Positions 35,867-47,934 of a stretch of 64,000 nucleotides of DNA are shown here, in pieces (position 1 is the stretch's first letter; the number at the start of each line of letters is the position of its first letter). This DNA comes from Cunninghamia lanceolata. Taxonomy: Eukaryota; Streptophyta; Pinopsida; Cupressales; Cupressaceae. The notes under the pieces were generated by a model that saw nothing but the letters and a program-made list of their open reading frames with translations, had not been told where the DNA came from and did not search any database. A program made the translations under genes and the position numbers. The stretch spans positions 1,550,001 to 1,614,000 of the forward strand of contig BSBN01001343.1 in NCBI GenBank assembly GCA_027924645.1. The letters run 5' to 3'.

Positions 35867-38800
35867 ATGGTGACTAATGCAGAGTTAGCAAAGAAGGTTG
35901 AGGATCAAGAAGAGGAGAATAGAATCCTACAAGAAAGACTAGCAGAAATGGAGAGTAAGCTAGGCTTAATGTTGCAAAAGACTGAAGAAGTCAGCCAGAG
36001 AGTTAAATATTCTGAGGATAAGGGGAAAGGTGTATCTGTAGAAGATGAAGAGCCCACACCTGATCCTAAGTTGGAAGAAGAACCATTCTTGAAAGCATTG
36101 AAAGCAATGAGTAGTAAAACATTGGAAGGGGTACCACTTTTCAGTGGGAAGATGGACCCAGATTTGGTCATGGAGTGGATAGAAGGACTTGAAAATCACT
36201 TTGAATGTGATGGTGTAAGCGAGGCATAGAAAGTAAAGGTGGCCAAATCTAGACTGAAGGGAGCTGCCTTAACCTGGTGGAAATTTGTGCAGACTGAAAG
36301 AGTAAAAGAGGATAAGAAGCCCATAGCTACTTGGAAGGGAATGGTAGCTAAAATCAAAGAAGCATATATGCCAGAAGATTATGAAATACAGCTACATAGG
36401 AAGAGACAGAATCTGAGACAAAAGGAATTAGATGTCAGTGCATACACTGAAGAATTCTAAAAGCAATGCTTAAGGTCCAAAGTAATGGAGGATGAAAGCA
36501 TAAAGGTAGCAAGGTACCTTAATGGTCTGAAGTGGAATATACAAGAAGAAATTAGTTTGTTGTGTCCTACAACAGTGCAAAAATGCTATCAACTGGCACT
36601 GAAAGTGGAGGAAAAGAACAAGAGGAAACGAGACTCAAATAGCAGAGGAAGAGGAAGAGGCAGAGATAACAGAGGACACAAAGGAGGTTTTGGTGGAAGG
36701 AATGCTGACAATAGATCCCAAGCAGAATCCAAACTCACAGAGCAGAGTGGGGAGTTGAGTGGTAGAGGAAACCACAGAGGAAGAGGATCTAACAGAGGAA
36801 GGTCAGGAGGATCAGGCAGAGGATCCTATTTCACCAAAATGAAGTGTTACAACTGTGGCAATCTAGGTCATCCAGTGTATAGGTGCCTAGAAAAGGCCAC
36901 ATCCTCTTCTCAAGGAGGTGATAAGAGAAATCACTATGTCCAAGATAATGCATCCAGTAGCCAGTTACCTGAGGTCAATCTGAACTCAGAAGATGGAGAG
37001 AACCTGATGATAAGAAGAACCTTGATGAAGGAACCAGTAAAGTCTAAACCAAGCCAGATGAGAGCACTATTCAGAATCAAGTGCAAGATTTTGAATAAGG
37101 TATGTAAGATTATCATAGACTCAGGATCTACTGATAATATTATTTCTGATGAGGCAGTTAGGAAATTGAATTTGAAAAGAATTACTCATGCAAACCCATA
37201 TAGAGTCACATGGTTGAATAAGGGTCAACATGTGGTAGTGAATGAACAAAGTTGGGTACAGTTTAGTATAGGTGGCTATAAGGATAAGGTATTATGTGAT
37301 ATACTACCCATGGATGCATGCGATCTCTTATTGGGCAGACCATGGCAATATGACTGAAAGGCAATACATGATGGTGAGAAGAATGCCTATTCTTTTCAGA
37401 AAGATGGTGTCACCTATAAGATTCAGTCGTTGGAGGATGAAGATGCAGTTCAGACAAAGAGTCCTAATATCTTGGTTGTGAGTGGAAAAGAGTTTTTGAG
37501 TACTCTTAAGGAGGATGGTATTGGTTATGCCGTCATAGTAAAACCAAAAGAAGGACAGCAGGATAAGAAGACAGAGATTCCCAAAGAAGTGCAGCCTATA
37601 CTGGAGATGTATAAAGGCATAATTAGTGATGGTACACCAGCCACATTGCCTCCACAAAGAGCAATAAGCCATCAGATAGACCTGATTCCAGGAGCATCTT
37701 TGCCAAACAAAGCACCCTACAAGATGACTCCAGATCAGCACAAAGAGATTTCTAGGCAAGTATAGGAGTTGCTAGATCAAGGATTGATCAGAAAGAGTAT
37801 TAGCCCTTGTGCAGTGCCCACAGTGTTGGCACCGAAGAAAGGAGGATCATGGAGATTATGCACATATGCCAGAGCCATAAACAAGATAACTATAAGGTAT
37901 AGATTCCCAATTCCCAGAATTGAAGATCTCATGGACCGTATTGGAAAGGCAAAGTATTTCACCAAGATAGACCTGAAGAGTGGTTACCACCAAATTAGAA
38001 TCAAGGAAGGTGACGAGTGGAAGACAGCCTTCAAGACCACAGAAGGACTGTATGAATGGCTTGTTATGCCATTTGGTCTATCAAATGCACCTAGCACCTT
38101 TATGAGGCTCATGAATGAAGTCCTAAAGGATTACATTGGTAAATTTGTTGTTGTTTTTCTAGATAATATTCTAATTTTTAGTCAAACCAAGGAAGAACAT
38201 CTAGAACATGTAAATACTGTTTTGCAAAAATTACATGATGAACAACTAACCATAAATCTAGAGAAGTGTGAATTCATGAAGCAGGAATTGGTATACCTTG
38301 GTTTTGTGGTGTCCCAGGGAGAGTTGAAGATGGACAAGTCCAAAGTAGAAGCCATATTGAGCTGGCCTACTCCCTGAGCAGCCACAGAGGTGAGAAGTTT
38401 CCATGGCTTAGTCCAGTTTTATAGAAAGTTTGTCAAAAATTTCATTGGAATATGTGCACCCATGTTGGATACAATTAAGGGTGGAATGAAAGCAAAATTT
38501 AGATGGACACCAGCTGCAGATAGAAGTTTTGAAAGGTTGAAGAAAGAGGTAGCAACACAACCTATTTTGTTGTTGCCCAGTTTTGATAAGCTATTTACTA
38601 TTGAATGTGATGCAAGTAATATAGCTGTAGAAGCAGTGCTAAATCAGGAAAACAGACCTGTAGCCTTTTTTAGTGAGAGGCTAAATGAAGCAAAGAGTAA
38701 GTACTCTTCGTATGACTTAGAGTTGTATGCTCTAGTCCAAGCATTGGGGAAGTGGAGACATTGTCTCCTACCTAAAGAATTTGTTGTCTACACAGATAAC

Positions 38801-40441
38801 CAAGCTCTGAGTTTTCTAAACTCACAGGATAAGTTAAGCAGCAGGCATATCAAATGGATGGAGTACCTGCAATCTTATACCTTTACAATTAAGCATAAGA
38901 AGGGGCAGCTAAACAGAGTTGCAGATGCTTTGAGCAGAAGATTGCTCACAGTGCAGGAAGTGCAATTGAAGAGCATTGGAGTTGAAGACTTCAAGGATCT
39001 CTATAGAGATGATGAAGATTTTGCTGAGGCATATAAGGTATGTCAAGATTTTGAGAATCACTTTCACAATGAGTTTGCAGATTTCACCTTACAACAGGGA
39101 TTGCTATTCAAAGGTGGACAATTATGTGTGCCAAGAGGATCTATGAGAGAAAATCTCATACAGGAGAAACACAATGGTAGTCTGAGTGGCCATTTTGGTC
39201 TGAATAAGACACTGGAGCTAGTCCAAAGGTTCTATTATTGGCCAAGGATGCACAGAGACATCAGAAGGTATGTAGAGCAGTGTATCGTATGTCAAAAGGC
39301 CAAGGGAACTGCTTCAAATGCAGGACTATACCAACCCTTACCCATTCCTTCCAGGCCATGGGAATGTGTAAGTATGGATTTTGTAGTTGGTTTGCCTAAG
39401 ACTAAGACTGGTTATGATAGCATATATGTAGTTGTGGATAGGTTTAGCAAGATGAGTCATTTCATTCCCTGTAAAGTGACTCATGATGCCAGTCATATAG
39501 CACACTTGTTTTTTAGAGAAGTGATAAGGATTCATGGACTTCCAGCAAGTATTGTGTCTGATAGAGATGCTAAATTCATGGGGCATTTCTGGAAAACATT
39601 GTGGCAAAGATTGGGAACAAATTTGTCATTCAGTTCAGCATATCACCCACAGACAGATGGTCAAACAGAGGTGGTAAACAGGACATTGGGCAACCTGTTA
39701 AGATGTATAACCAAAGAATATGGACAGAGTTGGGATCTTGTCATTCATCAGGCAGAATTTGCCTATAATGACAGTGTGAATAGGACTACTGGTAAGAGTC
39801 CATTCGAAATAGTCTATGGAATGCATCCCAGAGGTGTATGTGAGCTTAGGAATATGGGAAACATGGAGAACAGAAGTGGACATGCAGAGGATTTTGCACA
39901 ATCCATGAAAGAAGTGCATGAGCAGGTGAAGAATACTTTGACAGAGAACACACAGAAGATCAAGGACAGAGTAGATGCCCACAGAAAGGATATTCAGTTT
40001 GAGGTTGGTGATATGGTTATGGTGCACTTGAACAAAGCTAGAATGCAGAAAGGCATACCAACCAAACTGCAGATGAGGAGAATTGGTCCTTACAGAATCC
40101 TGAACAAGTATGGAAATAATGCCTACAAAATTGAATTGCCAGAAGACTTGGCAATCTCACCAGTGTTTAATGTCCAAGACTTGGTGCAGTACAAGGGTCC
40201 CTAGTCAACAGCAAATGGATCCATTTTAGAGAAGGAACAGACAGTCAGATATGTGACTTTGCCAATAAAACCCAAACTACAGGCAGAACAAATACTAGAT
40301 TCTAGAGTACAGAAGCAAACTAGACATGGTGTCTACATGGAGCATTTGGTCAAGTGGAAGCTGTTGCCTGAAGCAGAAGCTACCTGGGTTGCAGAGTCAG
40401 AGTTCAAAAAGAGGGGCATTGATTTTGCCTCATTGATCTAG
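35867..40441 (+). pseudogene. element G gag-pol polyprotein, single frame with six nonsense codons
   Basis: One frame of 1525 codons. Gag: coiled-coil start (MVTNAELAKKVEDQEEEN), core with GAALTWWKF (about 36260), Arg/Gly-rich linker (about 36630-36830), CCHC zinc knuckle CYNCGNLGHPVYRC at 36845-36886. Protease DSGS at 37118-37129. RT about 37770-38370, whose active site reads FLDN (38156-38167) instead of YxDD. RNase H about 38590-38940. Integrase: zinc region about 39165-39300; catalytic Asp 39377, Asp 39560 and Glu 39668 with 35 residues between the last two. Chromodomain about 40290-40390 (ILDSRV...HLVKWK). Premature stops are TAG 36227, TAA 36458, TGA 37355, TAG 37763, TGA 38375 and TAG 40202; the natural stop is TAG 40439. 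No frameshift is found. Confidence 0.92.
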
Positions 40442-40450
40442 CTTCTTTCT

Positions 40451-40464
40451 GCATAGGGGGAGTA
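40451..40464 (+). promoter_or_regulatory. element G polypurine tract
   Basis: GCATAGGGGGAGTA directly before the 3' LTR; primes plus-strand DNA synthesis. It starts ten bases after the polyprotein stop. Confidence 0.8.
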
Positions 40465-41962
40465 TGGTGCAGGAGCACCAAGGCTCAATGCAGCCTGTAC
40501 ATAGCCTTTTTGGTTTGTCTATTTTGAGTTTGTAGCTTGTGTTTTTGTCTTTGGAGTTTTTCGAGCATTTTGAAGGTGTTCAGCATTTTGTTCAACGGTT
40601 GAACCTCATAGTCGAACCGCACCGTTGAACCATTCCATTGAACCTTGCAGTTGAACCATTCCGTTGAACCTTGCAGTTGAATCTCTTCGTTGAACCCCAC
40701 GGTTGAACCTTGTGATTGAACCTCAATGTTGAAGTTCAATGGTTCAATGGGTTCATTCATATTGAATGGTGGAGTTGAAATCACCAGTCAATTTTGTTGG
40801 AGGTTGAACCTCACTATTGAACCGTGAGATTGAACCTCGCTGTTGAAGTTAAATGGTTCAACAGTCCATTGTTTTTGGAATGGTGTAGTGGGTCATCGGT
40901 GTGAGCCTTGGCATTGGGCTGAGGAAATAATCGTGAGCCGATAGTGTATCATCTCACCGATCGTATTGTATCGAAGTGTCAACCATTAAGTCTCCCTGAT
41001 GGGGAATTGGTGTATTAAGCCATCGGTGAGAGAAGTAACATCGGAAGCTTGGATGGAAGTCTGGCCGAATAAGTGAGTCTCGCTGACGGAAGGTGGATAT
41101 GGAGGTGCATCGGTGTGACTAGTTGTATCGGTGTAAGAATTTTTGGTGTAACTGATGTAGAAGTCTTACCGATGGCATAGAGTTGAACCGGGGCAGTTGG
41201 AATACGAACTGGTTTGGAAATTAAACCGTCCTATAATGGCCATGGAATAGATATAAAATGTAGAATTCTTTTTGTAAGAGGTTCAGGAGGGAAATATTTT
41301 GATTGGAGAAGCATTCTGATGTAAGGGCAAATTTTTGAATAAAAATCAAATTCAGCAGTTCGATCAATCTGTGTATTTCTTTTCTATTTTTTTTTTAAGT
41401 TTACTATTCTAAAGTAGATTAGTCATTTCTATTTCTAAAATTTTGTTCTCTTTTGCAAACCATGACTCTGTATTGATGATTCCTCAAGTTCCACTGTACA
41501 GTATGGAAGTCATCAAACAGAGCCATGCTTTTTGTTTGTCTTTCTTTTGTGGGGTGGTTGGATTACCAACTAGAGGCAATGCATGCTTGTTCTAGGCGAG
41601 CTCAGTAAGGAGTCCGGCTAGATAAACAAGTAGGAAAAATAGACTTGCAGGGGTGGGAAATAGAGAGAAAGAAAGTGAGCACCAAGTAGTCCAGACCCTT
41701 GAACAGATTGAGAAGGGTGGGCAACGGGCTCAGAAAGTTATGTTGCATTGAGGCAGCATCTTGGAAGCAGTGAGGACAAGGTATGTGTCCCACACCAAGT
41801 AGAGAAATAGAGTTTTCCATCGCTACAAAGAGTTGAGGAATTTAGCTGACATTGTTAGAAAGATGTCTGTTAGCACTTTGAATTGGTAGAGAGGCTAGTG
41901 TTGTCAAACAGTCTTGTACACCCACAGGATGTAGAGCAGGCAGCCTAGAGTCCTCCCTATCA
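40465..41962 (+). repeat. element G 3' LTR
   Basis: 1498 bp. It is 41 bp longer than the 5' LTR, mostly because of extra GTTGAACC-type units (about 40595-40720). The rest is highly similar with scattered transitions. Confidence 0.9.
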
Positions 41963-41967
41963 CATAT

Positions 41968-42910
41968 GTCCCATTCTATTGCATGCAAAGCATCTACCAT
42001 TGAATGAATTGTTTATTCGCATATTTCTACACTCATGAGATTTGTGACCATACCTTTTGTAGTTGAATCACTGACCAAAGAAGGATGAATTAGTCTGATT
42101 CATTCTCCTTCTGCACTATTTTGCTTTATGACCAAAGTTATTGTAGTTGTGGTAGTATCCATTGAAGGATGGATATCTTTGAGCATTTGGTTGCCTTACC
42201 AGTGGTCTTCTAGGCCTGTTCCTTGGATTTCCTGATCTAGAGTTCTTCTGACTAGATCCAGAGCTTTCCCCTTTTTCATACCCCAAGCCTTGCTTGTCAT
42301 CAACCCTCTTTTGGCTTTCAAGAAGAACTTCAAGTTGAGCAGAGCTTATCTTGAATTTTTCTTTGTACTCATTTGCTGTTTAGAGATCCCTTTTAAGAGT
42401 GTCAATCCGATTCTCAAGTTATTCTTCATTATCTCTAGCTTCTTCAAGATTAGTTTCTAGATGCCTGATTATTCTATCCATTTTGTGGCAGTCTTCTGAC
42501 TTCTCCTTGAGAGATTGTCTTAGATCATCTTCAATTTTCCTTTTCTCTTCAATTTCTTGGGTGAACTTCATAACTCCTGATTCCATTTCATGTCTTACCA
42601 TAATGACCTCTTTTGATAACTTTTCACATAACTTGTTTTCTCCTGTAGATCTTCATTTGTATCATTAGCTTCACCTTGACTTACCAATTGCTGAAGTAGT
42701 CCCTTTCTCTTTTTCATAGAGATACTCAGTTTCTCTTTTAGTTCATTTATGAAATCATCAGCCTGTTTGAGTCTTTCCTTCAAGTTGTTGACTTCAGAGT
42801 GAGATTTCTCAAGATCATCTAGGGCAGACTGAAGTTGTTACCTCATACCATACATATGCATTAAGATTCCCAGATCTTCCTTAAACTATTAGGCTTTGTT
42901 TGGAGGAACT
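41968..42910 (-). pseudogene. element M gag: coiled coil and first zinc knuckles
   Basis: Minus-strand frames at 42595-42783 (MKERLKQADDFINELKEKL) and 42419-42601 (IEEKRKIEDDLRQSLKEK) are strongly heptad-like and are separated by a small frameshift. Towards 41968 come zinc-knuckle modules: two decayed (Cys replaced by Tyr or stop, near 42040-42150) and the first half of an intact one (CFACNRMGHM). It is the same protein as P's Gag. With the part left of G there are four modules, against six in P. Confidence 0.7.
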
Positions 42911-42913
42911 TAT

Positions 42914-42924
42914 CCTTGATACCA
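42914..42924 (-). promoter_or_regulatory. element M primer binding site
   Basis: Minus-strand TGGTATCAAGG next to the 5' LTR end; a slightly altered initiator-Met site. Confidence 0.65.
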
Positions 42925-42927
42925 ATT

Positions 42928-44030
42928 GTTGATAACTGAGAGGGGGGGTGAATTAGTTATCTAAATTAACTCAACTTTCTATTCTTCTTTAATAACTAGT
43001 GCAGCATCAAAACAAATAAGCATCCATAATCATGAGAGAAGAAACAAAGTCAATACACATAACACAATGATTTTGATGTGGAAAACCCTGTTAAGGGAAA
43101 AACCATAGGGTGACTAACCCAATAATGTATTCTCTATTAGAAGAATAGAAATACAAAATGGAACTTGTCAATTAGGGCTCACTGCCTGAGCACACTGCTC
43201 ACAAGAGGCTCACTGCCTACTAGAGACTCACTATATACAAGGTATAAATAAAGTAACAAGATACTTGAACTAATGAAGTGCATCCATATATGCTAAGGTT
43301 CATTTCTGATTAGGCTCAATACACTGATCTATTGCCCTTCATTCTTCCTCTCCTTGGTACTGTTGTCCTGTCACATACTGGACTTGTTTTACTACTTCCA
43401 CACTGCTCTCTACTTTTATTCACACTTCACACCACACAACCCTTTTCTTCACATCCAAATCCATCTAGTATATATATCCACACCAATGATTTCAACACCT
43501 TTCTAGTCGGCATCCGAAATAGTCAATATTTTCCCAAACTCTAATCTGTCGACTGAATCCTTGCTTATCAAGTGATGCGTATCAAGGACATGCTTATAGA
43601 AATCATCAATCATGTCAGCCAATCATGAATGATACCTCAAGAAACTTGATCACCATCAATATCTCATCTGGATTAAGGTCTGATGCTCTACCGGTTAGGT
43701 CTTCCTTAGTCTACTCTGCCAAATAGGAACCCAGCACTCAGGTGCTTATATCTTTTCACTCTTTCATCACCAGAGGCTCAATCTCTGGTATATATCAGTC
43801 ATGATACTCCTCTTGACCTCCCCAAGTCTGCACTTTACTGAGATACTTCCTCTGAGAGATCTGGACCTGATTTTCAGACCTTTCTGCATGCTCTCTTCTT
43901 GGTCACCAGACCAAAATACCCTTCAATTTGACTTCCGGTATAGACACATCATGTCCTGTGGATGTGTGGGATGGACTTTGTTGCCATCAATGACAACACT
44001 CATGAAGCCACACAGTGTCTCTTGCCAACA
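42928..44030 (-). repeat. element M 5' LTR
   Basis: 1103 bp; on the plus strand from TGTTGATAACTGAGAGG to TCTCTTGCCAACA. It pairs with 28893-29965. Confidence 0.8.
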
Positions 44031-44035
44031 AAAGT

Positions 44036-45073
44036 TTATGACCAATTGCTATCAGCAAATGAAGCCCTAGAGGATTTGGAGGTAGAAGTTATGGAAAGAA
44101 CAAAAGCAAAAGATGATCTAAACTTGATTGTGAAAAACATATTACAAGATTGTGCAAAACTTGAAAAACACTTATAAGTTTGAAAACAGATATGAAAAAG
44201 GCCAGAAGTTTTGAAGAAAAATTCAGGATAAGTACTGCCAAGCTTAATGAAATGATTGCTAGTCAGAGGAATGCTAATGACAAACATGGTTTAGGATTTG
44301 AAAAAGGAGAAAGCTCAAACTCTAGGAAAATAAGCCCTGAGCCAAGACAAAACAAAGGATACCAGTTCAGAAATCAAAGAAGAAGATTGAGAAGACCTCA
44401 GGTCAGACAACCAAATGCTCAAATGTATCCATCCTTCAATGGTTATTATAATTCATGCAATAAGTTTGGTCATAAGGTTACTCAATGTAGAAGTAGAATA
44501 AATCAAAAGACTCCATTATTCTCTGGTCAGTGTTTCAATCGGAAGAAAATTGGTCATAGAGAAAATGGATGTAGAAATCAAATCAAGAAAAGTTTCAACA
44601 ATGGGAGGAATGAACAATCATTCAAAGGTAAATGCTTCACTTGCAATAGAACTAGTCATAAAGTTGTGGTATGCAGAAGTAAAGTAAGTCAAAACTCTAT
44701 TAGGTGTAATGCATGTTACAAAATGGGACACAGATCAAATGAATGTAGAAGTTTAGTAAGAACTAATTTTCAAAATATTAGGAACAATCAATCATTCAAT
44801 AAAAGGTGTTTTGCATGCAATAGATTTGGACACATGGCTAATCAATGCAAATCAAATTTAGTCAATGAAAGGATTCAAGGACAAAAGAATGCCGTATGTT
44901 ACAATTGCAACAAATTTGGACATGTTGTAAGGTTTTCCAGAAGCAAGAATGAGAAGAGAAATCACTATTTTGAAGAAAGGAAAACAGAGCAAAGAAATAA
45001 TAAGGGAAAAGAAAAGGTTGATCTGGTTGAAACCAAGAAGAAAATAAACAAGTTATGGATCAAGAAGGAATAA
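44036..45073 (+). pseudogene. element P gag, C-terminal part with six zinc-knuckle modules
   Basis: The coiled coil resumes from the other side of M. A small frameshift near 44175 leads to a 297-codon frame (44180-45073). After a basic, Arg/Gln-rich linker come six CCHC-type modules about 25-40 residues apart. Modules 3, 4 and 5 are intact (CFTCNRTSHKVVVC, CNACYKMGHRSNEC, CFACNRFGHMANQC). Module 1 has Tyr for the first Cys, module 2 has Arg for the second Cys, and module 6 has Ser for the last Cys. A Lys-rich tail ends at 45073. CCHC knuckles bind element RNA for packaging. Most plant Copia Gags have one or two, so six is unusual. Confidence 0.8.
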
Positions 45074-45613
45074 TTGAAGTCAGAGATCAATCCACACCAG
45101 TATCTAGTGCAAATACCTCCTTCGGGAAGTAAATTAAGAACTCTGGCTCAGGGAGAGCAGTGTAGAAAATTTAAATCACCTAGCCAGAAATTGGGTGCCA
45201 GAGTCTGGCATGAAGATGTATCATGGAATCTGATGCGACACACCTATTAGAAGAAGAACCAGATGAAAATGAGTCAATCCGGTATATTGTGAAGAAATCC
45301 TAATTGATTGTGTTCTATAGCAAAGGGCTTTAACAACTTTTTGGAAATAGGCATTTAATAACATCTAGGTCACATCGTGTGGAGGATAAAAGGAAACTTG
45401 TTTAATCTTAAATCACTTTGCACTTCAAGCTATCAAGCATTCAGAGAGATCAAAATAGACTCTGAGCCAAAACAACCAAGATTTGAAGGGTTTGGAGAAT
45501 TTTAGATCAAGGAAACCCTACTCTAGTGAAAGAGGTATTTGCAACTTGAAACCCTACTGTGAAAATTAAACCGTTCTAGAAAAAAATTTACTCATGTAAT
45601 CGAGATAGGAAAA
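45074..45613 (+). other. element P spacer between gag and ORF2
   Basis: 540 bp without an ORF. CTCTGGCTCAGGG is shared with the corresponding spacer of M (minus strand, near 34005), which shows a common layout. No pol. Confidence 0.6.
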
Positions 45614-47836
45614 ATGTCTCACCCCAAGTTTAAGAAACAATTCTTCAAATTACCAAAAAATGATCCGTCTAGGGCATTCTCAATGACTCCACATGGGGTC
45701 TTGCTTATGGAAGATATCAGGGCATACATTCATACTGGATTAGAAGAATATGATCATATGAAGTTAAGCAAACTATATTTGGATGAATTGACTACTGCGG
45801 ACATTGTGCTGAAAGATGATTACAAAGTCCTAGGAGAAAAGAAATTTGACACCTGGTTGGACTTTCCCACAATTCTGATTGATGCATGGGCCAAGCTCGT
45901 TCTAAGAAGAATTCATGATGAATTTTTATGTCTTGATGAACCCCATTTGATAACCAAAGAAGCCATTAAAGTAGTAACCAGTATGAGCTCCTCCGGAAGG
46001 GTTCCAGGCATAAAGAAAATGAAGAACAATGTGGTAATGTAGCTAACAAGAGCCAAACTTGAGAAGAATGGCCTTATAGTGGATTACATCAGGGATCTGA
46101 TTGTTAGATTTGCATCAATGATTATAAGATACAAAATATACTTCTCTAACAAAGAAAATTATTTGTCTGCATTAGCCATATACACAACATATGACATGAT
46201 AAAAAACAATACTGATTATGATCTTTGTGAATTGCTTTGAAATGAACTTATGGAGAATTTGAAAAGGACAAAAGAAACTAATTATCCTTTCAAATTTGGA
46301 ACTCTGATTACATGTTTACTCTTTTACTTCCTAAAAGAGCTACCTGGTCTAGGAAATGTTATCTAGCTCGACCACTTTCCTATAACTACTTAGATAAGAA
46401 ATCATTTACAGAGTTTGGGTAATGCAGATATCTAAAATTAAATCTTGTGGAATTATTTCAGAGATTTTCAACAGAAAATGGTAAGAAGGTTTCGAATACC
46501 TGAAAAAGTGGTGACAAAGTATGAAAAGGACATTATATTCATGGTGGATAAAGATAAATGATTTATGGCAGCTGTGGAACCAAGAACTATATGGGTCCCT
46601 GCACTAGGTTATGAAGTTGTAGAAGATGACTTGACTGACTTAGCTGATACACTGCTAAGTAATCCTACTGATCCCAAAGAAGACAGATTCAGGTCTTTCT
46701 AAGAATTATCTTCTAGCATGTTGATGGAACTTGAATAGTTAGAAAGAACATCAGATGAACAATTAAGTAAGGTAGAAACCAAATCAGGAGGATCTGAGTT
46801 CACAAGCACTCTAGAAAGGAAAGACAAGAGATATGAAGAAGAGAGACCAGCATCTAGTCATAGAAAAAGAATAAGGATCTCATCTATCATAGAAGCCACA
46901 ATTGAAGGAGAAAAGAAAAAGAAAGTCTCACTTTGCAAAGATAAGGTGACAAGAGACACTATTGCTTCAACAAAAGAAGTGCACGAAAAGGAGAAATAAG
47001 ATTGGGATGAACTGGAATTACTACAGGACCAAATAAATCTGGACATAATGGCTTCGACGCAAAAATTTAAGTGGACTTCAATTGTTCACGCAAAGGCTCT
47101 AGAAGAATTGTTGAAATCACTTATTGAGGATAGTAACCTGATTGATGAAGCATCTGGGATCTTGGAGAAGCTGCTACCTACCCACAAGAGGGATTCATCC
47201 ATGCCCCCAGCAAGTCATTTGAAGGGATTAATAAATTTAGTAAGTAATCAGTTTGAATCTTTTGAGAAATCTGCAGAAACAAAAGTAAGGTAGGAATTTA
47301 AAGGAAAAAGACTGGAAGAATTAAAGACAATGCTAGCCAAGAATAAGATTTTCTTAGATAATTCAATATCCAACATTCAAAGAGCTGTGAAAGAAGCTAG
47401 AGATGTGTACAAATTTTTCCTATCCTAGCCAAAAGCTACTCAAGAGATTGAAGAAAAGATCAAAGAGTTGGAACAGAGAATGATGGACATCTCTAACAAA
47501 TTTGATCTAGCATTAGAATCAGTTAGAAATAAGGAAACATAAGTCATCCTTATCCAGAATGATCTAACTGAGTTATTAAATTGAAAATATCAAATAAAAA
47601 GTAGAATGTGACAACTAAGGAGACTAGTCTGCCCTAAACTAGATTCAATGACAAATCTTACTACAGAGGCTAGGGTAGCTGCACAAACAGACACACCTTC
47701 TGATTGCATCAAGGTAGAAGCTTTAGTCTTTCTCTACAATTGACACATTCAAATTTTGGATAATGCTTAAAAAGGTTGGGAAAATGAGTGGGCACAAATC
47801 AAGAGCTTATTCAATGACATTCTCAAATATATGTAA
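45614..47836 (+). pseudogene. element P ORF2, unknown function (homologue of M ORF2)
   Basis: 741 codons in one frame, ATG 45614 to TAA 47834, broken only by nonsense codons (for example TAG 46040, TGA 46238). It matches M's ORF2 from end to end. N-terminal EDIRAYIH; core AIKVVTSMSSSGRVP and DYDLCELL; hydrophobic GTLITCLLFYFLKELPG (about 46300-46350); FMVDKDK near 46540; a charged middle; a coiled-coil-like C-terminus; and the same last residues DILKYM. It is shorter than M's because the charged middle is shorter. There is no motif for a known enzyme. Conservation in two diverged elements argues it mattered to the elements. Confidence 0.7.
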
Positions 47837-47934
47837 TATTAAGATGTAGATTGCACTGATAAATATGCGGTTGGATACATCAAATTTTGAAATTTTGACA
47901 AATTTTTTAAGTCCAAATCACACCCTTTGCCATT

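Larger units (their letters stand above)
34308..41962 (+). mobile_element. element G: Ty3/gypsy chromovirus, nearly complete
   Basis: 7655 bp with LTRs at 34308-35764 and 40465-41962 and a perfect TSD CATAT (34303-34307 and 41963-41967), inserted inside a zinc-knuckle codon run of element M. The primer site, a single gag-pol frame, a G-rich polypurine tract and all expected domains are present. It is the youngest large element of this nest by position and also the least decayed. Six nonsense codons and a changed RT active site indicate it is no longer autonomous. Confidence 0.95.
28893..44030 (-). mobile_element. element M: Sirevirus-like, pol-less, minus strand, nested in P gag
   Basis: LTRs at 42928-44030 (5', read on the minus strand) and 28893-29965 (3') are flanked by GAAGT (28888-28892) and AAAGT (44031-44035), a TSD with one change. 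The internal order on the minus strand is primer site (42914-42924), coiled-coil Gag, zinc knuckles (split by element G), ORF2, then polypurine tracts. It is homologous to P throughout but clearly diverged, so it is a sister family, not a recent duplicate. No pol domain is present. Confidence 0.8.

Noticed and set aside
35867..40441. Programmed readthrough of the six stops in element G
   Set aside because: Six separate stops of three kinds, scattered through gag, pol and the chromodomain and each explained by one transition, indicate decay, not recoding.
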